NCBI GenBank assembly: GCA_025455245.1
Contig: JALOMX010000111.1
Coordinates: forward strand, 1 to 9,226
Length of the DNA: 9,226 nt
Direction: 5' to 3'
Source of the DNA: Chitinophagaceae bacterium
Lineage (GTDB): Bacteria > Bacteroidota > Bacteroidia > Chitinophagales > Chitinophagaceae
Position 1 is the stretch's first letter, and the number at the start of each line of letters is the position of its first letter. A program made the position numbers and the translations under genes. The notes beneath the pieces are model-generated. The model saw only the letters and a list, made by a program, of their open reading frames with translations, searched no databases and was not told the DNA's origin. This document shows positions 1 through 7,294 of the stretch, in pieces.

Positions 1-127
1 ACGGCCACGGACACTTCCGGAACCACCTGATGAGTGGTTCCCTCTGCGTCCAGATCCGTTTACTGCGGAGCAGCTCGATGCTCTGGGGCAGTGGATGGTG
101 ATCACTATTCCCAACCAGCTCATCCTG
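1..127. other. GC-rich left edge with no callable gene
   Basis: This stretch is about 58% G+C, clearly richer than the rest of the window. No start-to-stop gene lies within it. The plus frame beginning at base 2 stays open from the edge to a stop at 254-256 (84 codons) and reads like protein (for example PDPFTAEQLDALGQWMV). However, its last 43 codons lie codon-in-register opposite the minus-strand secreted-protein gene, a register in which antisense frames often look protein-like. It could be the 3' end of a plus-strand gene or foreign sequence joined here. I do not call it as a gene. Confidence 0.4.
19..41. repeat. Perfect 8-bp inverted repeat, 7-nt loop
   Basis: The arms GGAACCAC (19-26) and GTGGTTCC (34-41) are exact reverse complements separated by CTGATGA. 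The stem is 5/8 G+C and would fold stably in RNA or single-stranded DNA. No T-run follows on either strand, so it does not look like an intrinsic terminator. Its role is unknown. Confidence 0.6.
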
Positions 128-1015
128 TCACGTGCCAACGGGGATAATGCCAAGATCATTTTTTTCAATCATCCAGAGGCTGCCCGTGTATTTGGCTACA
201 TTGAATTTGATGAGTTCCATGCTGCGCTTGGGAAGGTCGCGCTTCAGGATAGCTGAAATATTGGCAGTGGTAAGTTTGGGATCGGTAACCGTGGTACTGT
301 TGTAAAACCAATCGGGCATGGTTGAAAGTTTGAAGGTGTTCTTACTTACGCGGTCACCGGCCTTTTCAGCATTCGCTGTCAGTGTTGCAATATCTTCCGT
401 ATTGAATTTGAATTCAAAGCTTGATTCGGCTACCGGCCATTTTTCATCGTCTTCCATTTTTCCCCATGCATCGTATGCAGGAAGGTATAGCTGTACATAA
501 ATGGTGTAGGTGTCATTCTGAGGAAAGGCCTGTTGGTTGATGATGTGGTACAGCGGGCCCGCCGCCAGTGCCGAGGTAAACTCTTCGGTACCACATATGG
601 CGCTTTGGGCCAATGCAGGATCGGGCAATACATCAAAGTTGAGCCATCCCCGCTTCACATCCTCTTCTGTTAGCAACAAATATTTCCAATTGTTGCAACT
701 GCCCAATTGTTTGTCGCCCTTGAACGAACCGACACGGTAACGGAGATAGTAATGATTGGTTTTTATACTCTTCATTTTAAAGGCATCAAGCAGGTTGCTG
801 CCTTCGAGTTCCAGGCGGCCATAGATAAAATCGCTTGATTCAAAACCTGACTTGCTGCCTTCGTGGCTTTCGCCAAAGGGCTTGTCGCCAAAGTACATTT
901 TGGCTGTAGCCATGGGCTTAAAATTTTCGTACATGGTTTGGGCATGCGTGTGTAAGATGCAACCATATGTTGCAAAAAAAAATGTCGATACAATGGTTAT
1001 TAATTCTCTTTTCAT
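128..1015 (-). CDS. Secreted protein of unknown function
   Basis: This 295-residue protein carries an N-terminal signal peptide: basic MKR, a hydrophobic stretch around residues 5-21, and a likely cleavage after HAQ (24-26), a common pattern in Bacteroidota. The mature part is rich in aromatic residues and beta-type sequence, with two cysteines (C107, C141) that could form a disulfide in the periplasm or outside the cell. I recognise no catalytic motif or named domain. The ATG start at 1013-1015 is well placed for the signal peptide; Cys19 sits in a poor lipobox context, so a lipoprotein is less likely. The C-terminus ends abruptly at ...GIIPVGT just where base composition changes, so the protein may be truncated by a junction or frameshift near 128-140. 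It is transcribed divergently from the sensor kinase gene. Coding is very likely; function is unknown. Confidence 0.8.
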   Translation of the reverse strand: MKRELITIVSTFFFATYGCILHTHAQTMYENFKPMATAKMYFGDKPFGESHEGSKSGFESSDFIYGRLELEGSNLLDAFKMKSIKTNHYYLRYRVGSFKGDKQLGSCNNWKYLLLTEEDVKRGWLNFDVLPDPALAQSAICGTEEFTSALAAGPLYHIINQQAFPQNDTYTIYVQLYLPAYDAWGKMEDDEKWPVAESSFEFKFNTEDIATLTANAEKAGDRVSKNTFKLSTMPDWFYNSTTVTDPKLTTANISAILKRDLPKRSMELIKFNVAKYTGSLWMIEKNDLGIIPVGT

Positions 1016-1409
1016 AATAATGTGTTTGGGTTGTTTTACAACTGTACTAATTCAATAACTCAGGATTCAGGTGTTACCCATAATTTTAGATTTACCTCTG
1101 CATAGAATCCTCATTTATTCTAGTCCGGCTGGCTTTTGCCATGTTCTGTATGGTCATACCAAGGTACTCCGGAAAAATTATTAAGGTGGTGAGGTTTAAC
1201 CAACGGCAGGCCTGCGCACTTTAAAGGCGTTGTTGATTTCACGATTGGTTTTGTTCAAGAATGTGAATTAATTAAAAGCCGGTAAGGACTATAAATTTTA
1301 TCTGTAATTGAATTTGAATTTTTTATTTTTAACCTGATGAGTAAACTGATAAGCTTCGATAATTGCAAGGTTTCACCAACATAATTCACCATTAACTGCT
1401 TCATATTCC
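1016..1409. other. Divergent intergenic region (394 bp)
   Basis: This region separates the 5' ends of the secreted-protein gene (minus) and the sensor-kinase gene (plus), so both promoters should lie here. I found no exact TAnnTTTG with a proper upstream TTTG for either gene. The closest is TAAATTTT at about 1293-1300, ahead of the kinase. A perfect 10-bp palindrome, GCAGGCCTGC, sits at 1206-1215 in a locally GC-richer patch (about 1190-1235). On the minus strand a short open stretch across this patch ends with NNAFKVRRPAVG and a stop. It could be a gene remnant, but it has no start and an upstream stop, so I do not call it. No tRNA or riboswitch is recognisable. Confidence 0.5.
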
Positions 1410-4400
1410 ATGCCGGTAAATACCCATAAATTTTTCCGTTGCCTGTTGGGTATTTTTTATTGGGGCACTATGGCATCAACGAATATTTTTTCGCAGTCAT
1501 TTGCAGAAAAAGACTTCACCTTATATACCCCTCAAGAAGGGCTTTCTGCCAAAATGGTAACAGACATTTCGGGAGATCGGTTCGGTTTTATTTGGATCAG
1601 TACCGATAAAGGATTAAACCGGTTTGACGGAAAGACCTTTAAGCAATATTATGTGGATACCGGGCTGAACAGTTTACCAACGGATCATATAAAAAACCTT
1701 GCCTGGCTAAACAAGGAAGAACTTGCCTGTATTACCTCTTCAGGTTTGCATGTATTGCACACGGTTACACAGCATCAGCGAAACCTGTTTGTGCCCACTA
1801 AAGAGGACGAATACGGATATATAGCAAACAACGTGTATGCAGTGACCGGAGATCGGCTGGGAAATAAATATCTATTGACAAGTTCAGGTTTCTATCATTT
1901 CAACAGCATGGACAAGATCGTTTTTCGCTATGACCACACTTTTGAAAATAACACTTCGTTTTCAGGAGTTCCGTTTGGAAGGACCAATGGAATTTGTATG
2001 CCGGAACCGGGCATTATTTTACTCGCCACCACCAATGGCGCTTATCAATACTCGATTTCACAAAAAAAACTAACACCCATCAGCCATGACGATTCTTCCT
2101 TTTATGGCAAAATAAAAAAGCCGGAAATCAATATACGTTTCATGCATTTTCAAGATGGATCTTTCAGTGTACAGCAGGAAGATGCAAAAGAATTATCTTT
2201 CTTCGATACCCGCAACCAAAAGATTCACCCGATAAGATCGCCCTTTGATGCCACCAAAATTTTTAACTGGCGTTCACGTCTTTTCAAAATCAACGATAGT
2301 GTGTTTGCGATTACCGCAAAGGAGAGGGGATTTTACCTGATGCTATTCGACAAAACAACAGAATCATTCAGGATCCAACCTGAACTTTATTTTAAAAATT
2401 TCCTTTGTACATCCATGTTCCTTGATGCCGGAAACCGGTGGTGGATTGGCACCAACAAGGGTGCCTTCCGCCAGAACAAAATCAATGCGCATATTGAACA
2501 TATCCATGTGGAGCCTTTCATGAATTCATTTAACAGGGATTTGCCTGTTCAAATGATAGCGCTTGCAAAAGATAAAATATTTGCCGCTTCTAACGGGGAA
2601 GGCTTGCTGGTATTTGACTGCGAAACAAAAAAGGGCCTTGCAAAAATTGACTTCAGAAAATACGCCACCATGGGCAACCATGTATACAGTGTGTTAGCGC
2701 TGAACGAAGACAGTTTGCTCATAGGGGTGGGTGGGGCGCTGTTGCGCATGCATGCACAAACTTATAAACATGAGCAGGTTCAATTGCCCAACTGGAACAA
2801 TGATAAAAACTGGGTGGCAGCCATGTTTAAAGATTCTAGAAACAACCTGTTTATTTGCCCAAACGGGGAAAATGAATTGTATATCAAATTGCCTGAACAT
2901 ACATTTAAACACCTAAAATACTCTTCCACCTCCAATTTCAACATCCTGACACCCCGTTATATTTCAGAAGACCCTTCAGGCAATATTTGGTTTGCAGGAC
3001 ATGGTATCAGCAGGTTCAACTACAGGCTTCAACAATTCGATAAACGGCTTGCTTCTTTTCTGAGACATAAAAATGCACGGCCGGAATCCACTCAACCACA
3101 ATTCGGTAAGGATGGTAAACTGTATGTGGGTTTAAATGAAAATGGCCTTTTGATCTATGATACTATTCACCATAAAACAGAACAGATTACACGAAACAAC
3201 GGACTTCCCGACAACCATATAAAAGCCATTTACCTGCATGGAAATCATCTTTGGATGGGCACAGAAAGCGGCATCGCCAAAATGGACATCCATAACCGTA
3301 ATATTTCATCTTTTGGTGTATCAGATGGCCTGCCCGGTGATCCTTTTACCGCCTATACTTTTTATTACGACAGTATTCATCATCATATGTACGCGGGCTT
3401 TAATAATGCCATCGTACGATTTAACCCGGATTCTCTTCAAAAAAATTCCCTGCCGCCCTCATTTTTTATTGAAAGTATTTCGGTTTCAGGAATGAAAACG
3501 ATTTATCATCCTTCCGATACCCTAAATCTTTCACACAGGCAAAATACCTTATTGCTGCAACTTGTGGCCATTAACTTTGAAGATGCACACCGGCAGCAAT
3601 TCGCCTACCGGCTGGTAAAAACCGGAAACGAAAACTGGCAGCATACGGGCAATCAGCAGCAATTGATCCTCTCGGCGCTTCCACCGGGCAAATACATGCT
3701 GCAGGTAATGGTGTTCATCAACAATCATTCATGGGTACCACAGATAAAAAGCCTTTATTTAATTATTAAACCTCCCTTCTGGCAAACAAGGTGGTTTTGG
3801 CTGATGATTTCCTTTACAGCCATTGCGCTTCTGTATTACCTGTACCGGCTTCGCATAAATAACATACACAAAAAAAATAATATTGAAAAGCAGTTGGCGG
3901 AACTTGAGATAAAAGGCCTTCATGCACAAATGAACCCGCATTTTATTTTTAATGCACTCAACAGCATTAAGGAAATGATCATTGACGGAGAACGGCAATC
4001 TGCAAGCCGGTACCTCAGCAAATTTGCCCAACTGCTTCGTACAAGCCTGTATCATTCAAGGCAAACCTTTATTTCCATACAGCAATGTATCGATCATCTG
4101 CAACAATACCTTGAGATGGAAAAACTTCGGTTTAAAGATTTTACCTTTAGCATTGAAACAGATCATGATATTTCGGCCAATGAAGAAAACATTGCGCCGA
4201 TGCTTGTACAACCGTTGGTTGAAAATGCTATCTGGCATGGCCTGCGAACCGCAGAGGGCGACCGGAAATTGATGATACGATTTCTCAAGGCTCCAAATGG
4301 CATTATTTGTGAAGTAGAAGACAATGGGATTGGCATAAATAAAGCCACCCTTCAAAACACCGGCCGGTTACCTGATCAAAATTCATTTGGGATTGATAAT

Positions 4401-4532
4401 ATAAAGGAAAGATTAAAAGTGCTGAATGAAAAATATCAGATGAACTGCTCACTGGAGATCATGGATAAAGCAGACCTTTCAAACAACAAGGAATCCGGAA
4501 CATTGGCCATTCTGAAAATATATGAAAAATAA
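1410..4532 (+). CDS. LytS-class sensor histidine kinase with propeller and Y_Y_Y domains
   Basis: This 1040-residue membrane sensor kinase begins with an N-terminal signal or anchor (hydrophobic 8-27). A long periplasmic part follows with degenerate Reg_prop-type repeats. The clearest are at 44-78 (EGLS...GFIWIST.KGLNRFDG), about 337-356 (RWWIGTNKGAF), 518-537 (GNIWFAGHGISRF) and 598-632 (GLPDNHIKAI...LWMGTESGIAKMD). A Y_Y_Y-like domain spans about 710-787, and one transmembrane helix about 795-812. The cytoplasmic part has a short coiled linker and the His_kinase (LytS/YehU type) motif QMNPHFIFNAL with predicted phospho-acceptor His844. An HATPase domain follows, with N-box VENAIWHG (Asn939), G1 EDNGIGI (Asp971) and G2 FGIDNIKERL (993-1002). 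It should detect an unknown periplasmic ligand and phosphorylate the LytTR regulator that starts 5 bp after its stop. The ATG at 1410 gives a complete signal peptide; Met21 would not. No Shine-Dalgarno is seen. Confidence 0.93.
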   Translation: MPVNTHKFFRCLLGIFYWGTMASTNIFSQSFAEKDFTLYTPQEGLSAKMVTDISGDRFGFIWISTDKGLNRFDGKTFKQYYVDTGLNSLPTDHIKNLAWLNKEELACITSSGLHVLHTVTQHQRNLFVPTKEDEYGYIANNVYAVTGDRLGNKYLLTSSGFYHFNSMDKIVFRYDHTFENNTSFSGVPFGRTNGICMPEPGIILLATTNGAYQYSISQKKLTPISHDDSSFYGKIKKPEINIRFMHFQDGSFSVQQEDAKELSFFDTRNQKIHPIRSPFDATKIFNWRSRLFKINDSVFAITAKERGFYLMLFDKTTESFRIQPELYFKNFLCTSMFLDAGNRWWIGTNKGAFRQNKINAHIEHIHVEPFMNSFNRDLPVQMIALAKDKIFAASNGEGLLVFDCETKKGLAKIDFRKYATMGNHVYSVLALNEDSLLIGVGGALLRMHAQTYKHEQVQLPNWNNDKNWVAAMFKDSRNNLFICPNGENELYIKLPEHTFKHLKYSSTSNFNILTPRYISEDPSGNIWFAGHGISRFNYRLQQFDKRLASFLRHKNARPESTQPQFGKDGKLYVGLNENGLLIYDTIHHKTEQITRNNGLPDNHIKAIYLHGNHLWMGTESGIAKMDIHNRNISSFGVSDGLPGDPFTAYTFYYDSIHHHMYAGFNNAIVRFNPDSLQKNSLPPSFFIESISVSGMKTIYHPSDTLNLSHRQNTLLLQLVAINFEDAHRQQFAYRLVKTGNENWQHTGNQQQLILSALPPGKYMLQVMVFINNHSWVPQIKSLYLIIKPPFWQTRWFWLMISFTAIALLYYLYRLRINNIHKKNNIEKQLAELEIKGLHAQMNPHFIFNALNSIKEMIIDGERQSASRYLSKFAQLLRTSLYHSRQTFISIQQCIDHLQQYLEMEKLRFKDFTFSIETDHDISANEENIAPMLVQPLVENAIWHGLRTAEGDRKLMIRFLKAPNGIICEVEDNGIGINKATLQNTGRLPDQNSFGIDNIKERLKVLNEKYQMNCSLEIMDKADLSNNKESGTLAILKIYEK

Positions 4533-4537
4533 ACTAC

Positions 4538-5305
4538 ATGAATACAGTCAAAGCCATCATAGTTGATGACGAACCCGGAGGTTTGTACATTATTGGCAAA
4601 TTACTGAAAGACTATTGCCCCGAGGTTAAAGTAGTAGCAGCCTGTTCCAGCGCCGATAGCGCCTTCGAACAAATTACACTGCATGAACCACAGCTTGTAT
4701 TTCTCGATATTTCATTGCCCGGAAAAAACAGTTTTGAACTGCTCGAAGAATTACCACAGATTGACTTTGAAATCATTTTTGTTACAGCACATAGCGATTA
4801 TATGCTGAAAGCTTTCAGATATAGTGCAGTGGACTACCTCGTAAAGCCGGTTGACGAAGACCTTTTAATGGATGCAGTTCACCGCGCTGTTAAAAGGATT
4901 GCCGCCAATAGTATAAAATATAATATTACCACATTGCTGCAAAACATTACCCGCAGCAGTCAGGGACAAAAAGCCAAACTGTGTATTCCATCGGTTAAGG
5001 GATTTCACGTGGTGGACCTGCATGAAATTATTTATTGTGAAGCCTCCGGTAGTTATACCCACTTTCATTTCTTACAAATGCCTGTAATCTGTGCTTCGAG
5101 GCCAATTCATGAATATGAAGAACTGCTGTCAGAAGCAGGATTTATGCGTGTGCACAAATCATACCTCGTAAACCTTTCGCATGTAAAAGAATATGTAAAG
5201 GGCGAAGGGGGGACCGCTATTCTAAGCAACGGATATGAAATTGAGGTAAGCCGGAGAAAAAAGGATTTATTTATTTCACGCATAAAGAATTTTCATTTGA
5301 CATAA
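4538..5305 (+). CDS. LytTR-family response regulator
   Basis: This 255-residue cytoplasmic transcription regulator is complete. The receiver domain (about 4-120) has the acidic pair Asp10/Asp11, predicted phospho-acceptor Asp57 (VFLDISLPG), Thr83 (FVTAHSDY) and Lys103 (DYLVKPVDED). After a linker, a LytTR DNA-binding domain (about 147-250) shows the usual landmarks: EIIYCEASGSYTHFH, FMRVHKSYLVNLSHV and a C-terminal VSRRKKDLF. LytTR proteins bind direct repeats in target promoters through beta-strand/loop contacts. It lies 5 bp downstream of the sensor kinase gene and is surely co-transcribed with it, forming a cognate pair. The target genes cannot be read from this window. The start at 4538 is the only sensible ATG and places VDD ten residues in, as expected. 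No residue needed for phosphorylation is missing. Confidence 0.95.
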   Translation: MNTVKAIIVDDEPGGLYIIGKLLKDYCPEVKVVAACSSADSAFEQITLHEPQLVFLDISLPGKNSFELLEELPQIDFEIIFVTAHSDYMLKAFRYSAVDYLVKPVDEDLLMDAVHRAVKRIAANSIKYNITTLLQNITRSSQGQKAKLCIPSVKGFHVVDLHEIIYCEASGSYTHFHFLQMPVICASRPIHEYEELLSEAGFMRVHKSYLVNLSHVKEYVKGEGGTAILSNGYEIEVSRRKKDLFISRIKNFHLT

Positions 5306-5318
5306 TTGAGTTTTTTTC

Positions 5319-5335
5319 ATTCAGTTGAACTGAAT
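5319..5335. terminator. Possible bidirectional terminator hairpin
   Basis: ATTCAGTT and AACTGAAT form a perfect inverted repeat around a single G, that is, a 7-bp stem with a 3-nt loop. It sits in the 35-bp gap between two convergent genes. On the plus strand the stem is followed by the AT-rich ATTATTT. Seven T residues precede it (5311-5317) and read as A residues on the minus transcript. The stem is weak and AT-rich, so termination is inferred mainly from the location. Confidence 0.45.
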
Positions 5336-5340
5336 ATTAT

Positions 5341-6474
5341 TTACATGTTCCTCCCGGCATCCCTGACATTTGACAAAAATCCTTTGACCCTTTCTGTCAA
5401 ATATGCAGCCGCATTGCTTATCGCTTCATCACGGTTAACCTTTTCATTTACCAGTGGAACAACATATATGTTGTCAAAATTTTTTCTGTCCATATCGATG
5501 GATTGAATACTGCCGCAAAAAACCACAACAGGCAACTTCCACATTTTTGAAAGAGCCATCAATCTTCCGGTTACTTTTCCCTGAAAACTTTGTGCATCAA
5601 ACCTCCCTTCGCCGGTAAACAACCAATGCGCACCGTGCACCACTTCCTTCAATCTGCTTGCTTCCAACACAAGGTCAAAGCCACTTTGGATATCCACATC
5701 AAAAAAATGTGATAACCCCGCAGCTATGCCGCCTGCAGCACCCGCACCCGGCACTAAAGAAAAATCTCCGCCGGAATATGTACCGAAAATGCGGTTTGCG
5801 TGCCTTAATCCTTCATCAAGCTGAATTACCATGGAGGCATCGGCCCCCTTTTGCGGAGCAAACACAAAGGCGGCCCCATTGGAACCGTACAGTGGGTTCG
5901 TTACATCGCATGCCATTATAAATTTTACCTGCGGTAAGTTTGGGGGATACTCAACCCTTTCAATGTGGTTCAGCATGGCGCCCCCGGGTATTATTGGATT
6001 ATTACCTGAATCAAAAAACCGGAAACCTAAAGCATGTAAAATCCCAGTTCCCATATCGGTGGTTGCACTGCCGCCAAGGCCAAGGATGATGGTTGATGCA
6101 CCTTTTTTGATGGCATCATTTATCAGCAATCCGGTACCGTAAGTATTTGCATATAAGGCACTGTATCGATCCGGTGAAATTTTTGCTATGCCACTGGCAG
6201 CTGCTACTTCGATGACGGCGCTTTTACTTCCGGGCATATAACCATATTTTGCAGTTATTGGTCGCCCATTGGCATCAACCGAAGAAAAGGATATGGTCTG
6301 GGTTTGCAGATAGTATCCCAAAACACGGGAAAAACCATCGCCGCCGTCAGCCATAGGAAAAGAATGGATCTCTGCTTCGGCCATGATTGACCTGATGCCC
6401 TCTTCTATGGCTTCGCATGCTTCAAAAGCGGTCAGGCTGCCTTTAAATTTATCGGGTGAAATGATGATTTTCAT
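5341..6474 (-). CDS. Glycerate kinase (GlxK/GarK family)
   Basis: This 377-residue cytoplasmic enzyme phosphorylates D-glycerate with ATP, normally giving 2-phosphoglycerate in this family, and so feeds glyoxylate- or sugar-acid-derived carbon into lower glycolysis. Family landmarks are all present: the N-terminal ISPDKFKGSLTA (5-16), MADGGDG (41-47, with Asp where Glu is more usual), the glycine-rich LGLGGSATTDMGTG (131-144), a PGAGAAGG segment in the middle, and TGEGRFDAQSFQGK (287-300). Length is typical. I chose ATG at 6472-6474 because MKIIISPDKFKGS is the canonical N-terminus; GGAAGAG lies a few bases upstream. A TTG 12 bp further out would add only MEEQ. It is a single gene converging on the LytTR regulator and divergent from the sigma-factor cluster. 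No glyoxylate-pathway partners are visible. Confidence 0.95.
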   Translation of the reverse strand: MKIIISPDKFKGSLTAFEACEAIEEGIRSIMAEAEIHSFPMADGGDGFSRVLGYYLQTQTISFSSVDANGRPITAKYGYMPGSKSAVIEVAAASGIAKISPDRYSALYANTYGTGLLINDAIKKGASTIILGLGGSATTDMGTGILHALGFRFFDSGNNPIIPGGAMLNHIERVEYPPNLPQVKFIMACDVTNPLYGSNGAAFVFAPQKGADASMVIQLDEGLRHANRIFGTYSGGDFSLVPGAGAAGGIAAGLSHFFDVDIQSGFDLVLEASRLKEVVHGAHWLFTGEGRFDAQSFQGKVTGRLMALSKMWKLPVVVFCGSIQSIDMDRKNFDNIYVVPLVNEKVNRDEAISNAAAYLTERVKGFLSNVRDAGRNM

Positions 6475-6608
6475 TTGCTCTTCCAAAGTAAATCATTCAT
6501 GGCTTCTTAATCATATTTTTTACCCGGTCAACTGTAACCCCTACATCCAACTAAATCACTCCTCCGGAAAAAAAAATTCATTTCAGGTGTAATTTATTTT
6601 ACCAAAGT

Positions 6609-6616
6609 CAAACATA
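6609..6616 (-). promoter_or_regulatory. Candidate -7 element for glycerate kinase
   Basis: Read on the minus strand these bases are TATGTTTG, an exact match to the Bacteroidota -7 consensus TAnnTTTG and pointing towards the glycerate kinase start about 130 bp away. No clear TTTG is found at the expected upstream spacing, and one such octamer per few hundred AT-rich bases is not rare, so this is tentative. Confidence 0.3.
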
Positions 6617-6634
6617 TTGGATAAAACAGAAGCT

Positions 6635-6742
6635 ATGATTAAAAAAGCACTTATCCGAATCGGGGTTTTTCTGTTTCTGTTTGCCATTGGTTACCTTGTA
6701 GGTGGCGGCATCAGTAACATCAGGCGGCACATTCAGAAATGA
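6635..6742 (+). CDS. Small single-span membrane peptide, 35 aa
   Basis: An ATG-to-TGA frame of 36 codons encodes MIKKALIRIGVFLFLFAIGY followed by LVGGGISNIRRHIQK. It has a basic N-terminus (K3, K4, R8), one hydrophobic helix of about 16 residues (roughly 9-24) ending in a GGG turn, and a basic tail (R30, R31, K35). This is the classic architecture of a small inner-membrane protein, and random frames rarely have such clean polarity. It sits 63 bp upstream of the sigma factor on the same strand and may share its transcript. I know no family for it; it could be a membrane anchor, a regulator or a chance frame. No strong ribosome binding site is seen, which is normal for Bacteroidota. Confidence 0.55.
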   Translation: MIKKALIRIGVFLFLFAIGYLVGGGISNIRRHIQK

Positions 6743-6762
6743 ATGCCATTTCAAACACTTTA

Positions 6763-6780
6763 AATTATTCCTGAATAATT
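6763..6780. promoter_or_regulatory. Perfect palindrome ahead of the sigma factor gene
   Basis: AATTATTC and GAATAATT are exact inverted copies separated by CT, 18 bp in total, ending 25 bp before the sigma factor ATG. The size and very short spacer suit an operator bound by a dimeric repressor. It could also be a hairpin ending the small-peptide transcript, although no T-run follows. A role is inferred from position only. Confidence 0.4.
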
Positions 6781-6805
6781 CAGCAAACCATTGCAACTTC
6801 GGAAT

Positions 6806-7294
6806 ATGCAAAAAGAGGCTGCTTTCATGGAACAGATCCGGGAGAACAAAGGAATCATCCTTAAACTCGTGGGACTGTACGCCAATGATGAGGAAGAACG
6901 AAAAGATTTGTACCAGGAAATTCTTTTTCAGGCATGGAAGGGATATTCGGGCTTCCGTGGCGACAGCAAATTCAGTACCTGGCTTTACCGCATCAGCCTC
7001 AATACCATCCTCACCTCGCAGCGCAAAGCCAAACGGGTTGATTACCGTGAATCGGTGGAAGATGTGCACATAACGGATGAACAGGAAGCTGCCAAAAACG
7101 AAAACACGCGGCTATTACGGCAAGCCATTCGCAGCTTGCCTGAAACAGAACGCGCTTTGATTACCCTGCACCTCGACGGGTATTCCAACCCTGAAATAGC
7201 GGACATAATTGGTATTACGGTAAACAATGCAACCGTAAAACTCCACCGCATCAAGAATCAATTGATTAACCAACTTCAACCGCAATTGTCATGA
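6806..7294 (+). CDS. ECF-type RNA polymerase sigma factor
   Basis: This 162-residue protein directs core RNA polymerase to a dedicated promoter set. Sigma region 2 spans about 17-77, with region-2-type helices (ERKDLYQEILFQAWKGY, then FSTWLYRISLNTILTSQRK). A 25-residue acidic linker separates it from region 4 (about 104-157), with SLPETERALITLHLDGYS and the helix-turn-helix NPEIADIIGITVNNATVKLHR. Length suits a short ECF sigma. I chose ATG 6806 because MQKEAAFMEQIRENKG gives a normal-length N-terminal helix. ATG 6827 has an AGAGG upstream and would give a protein 7 residues shorter; a TTG at 6791 would add 5. The gene overlaps the next one by ATGA, so the pair is translationally coupled. An 18-bp palindrome lies just upstream. 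Confidence 0.93.
   Translation: MQKEAAFMEQIRENKGIILKLVGLYANDEEERKDLYQEILFQAWKGYSGFRGDSKFSTWLYRISLNTILTSQRKAKRVDYRESVEDVHITDEQEAAKNENTRLLRQAIRSLPETERALITLHLDGYSNPEIADIIGITVNNATVKLHRIKNQLINQLQPQLS

Noticed and set aside
2..256. Plus-strand open frame from the left edge, possible 3' end of a gene
   Set aside because: It would overlap the convergent secreted-protein gene by 129 bp in the antisense register that commonly mimics coding. The part at 1-127 alone is too short to assign.
6608..7069. Minus-strand 153-codon frame opposite the sigma factor
   Set aside because: It is antisense to clear sigma region 2, its composition is not protein-like, and it would conflict with the 35-aa peptide gene as well.
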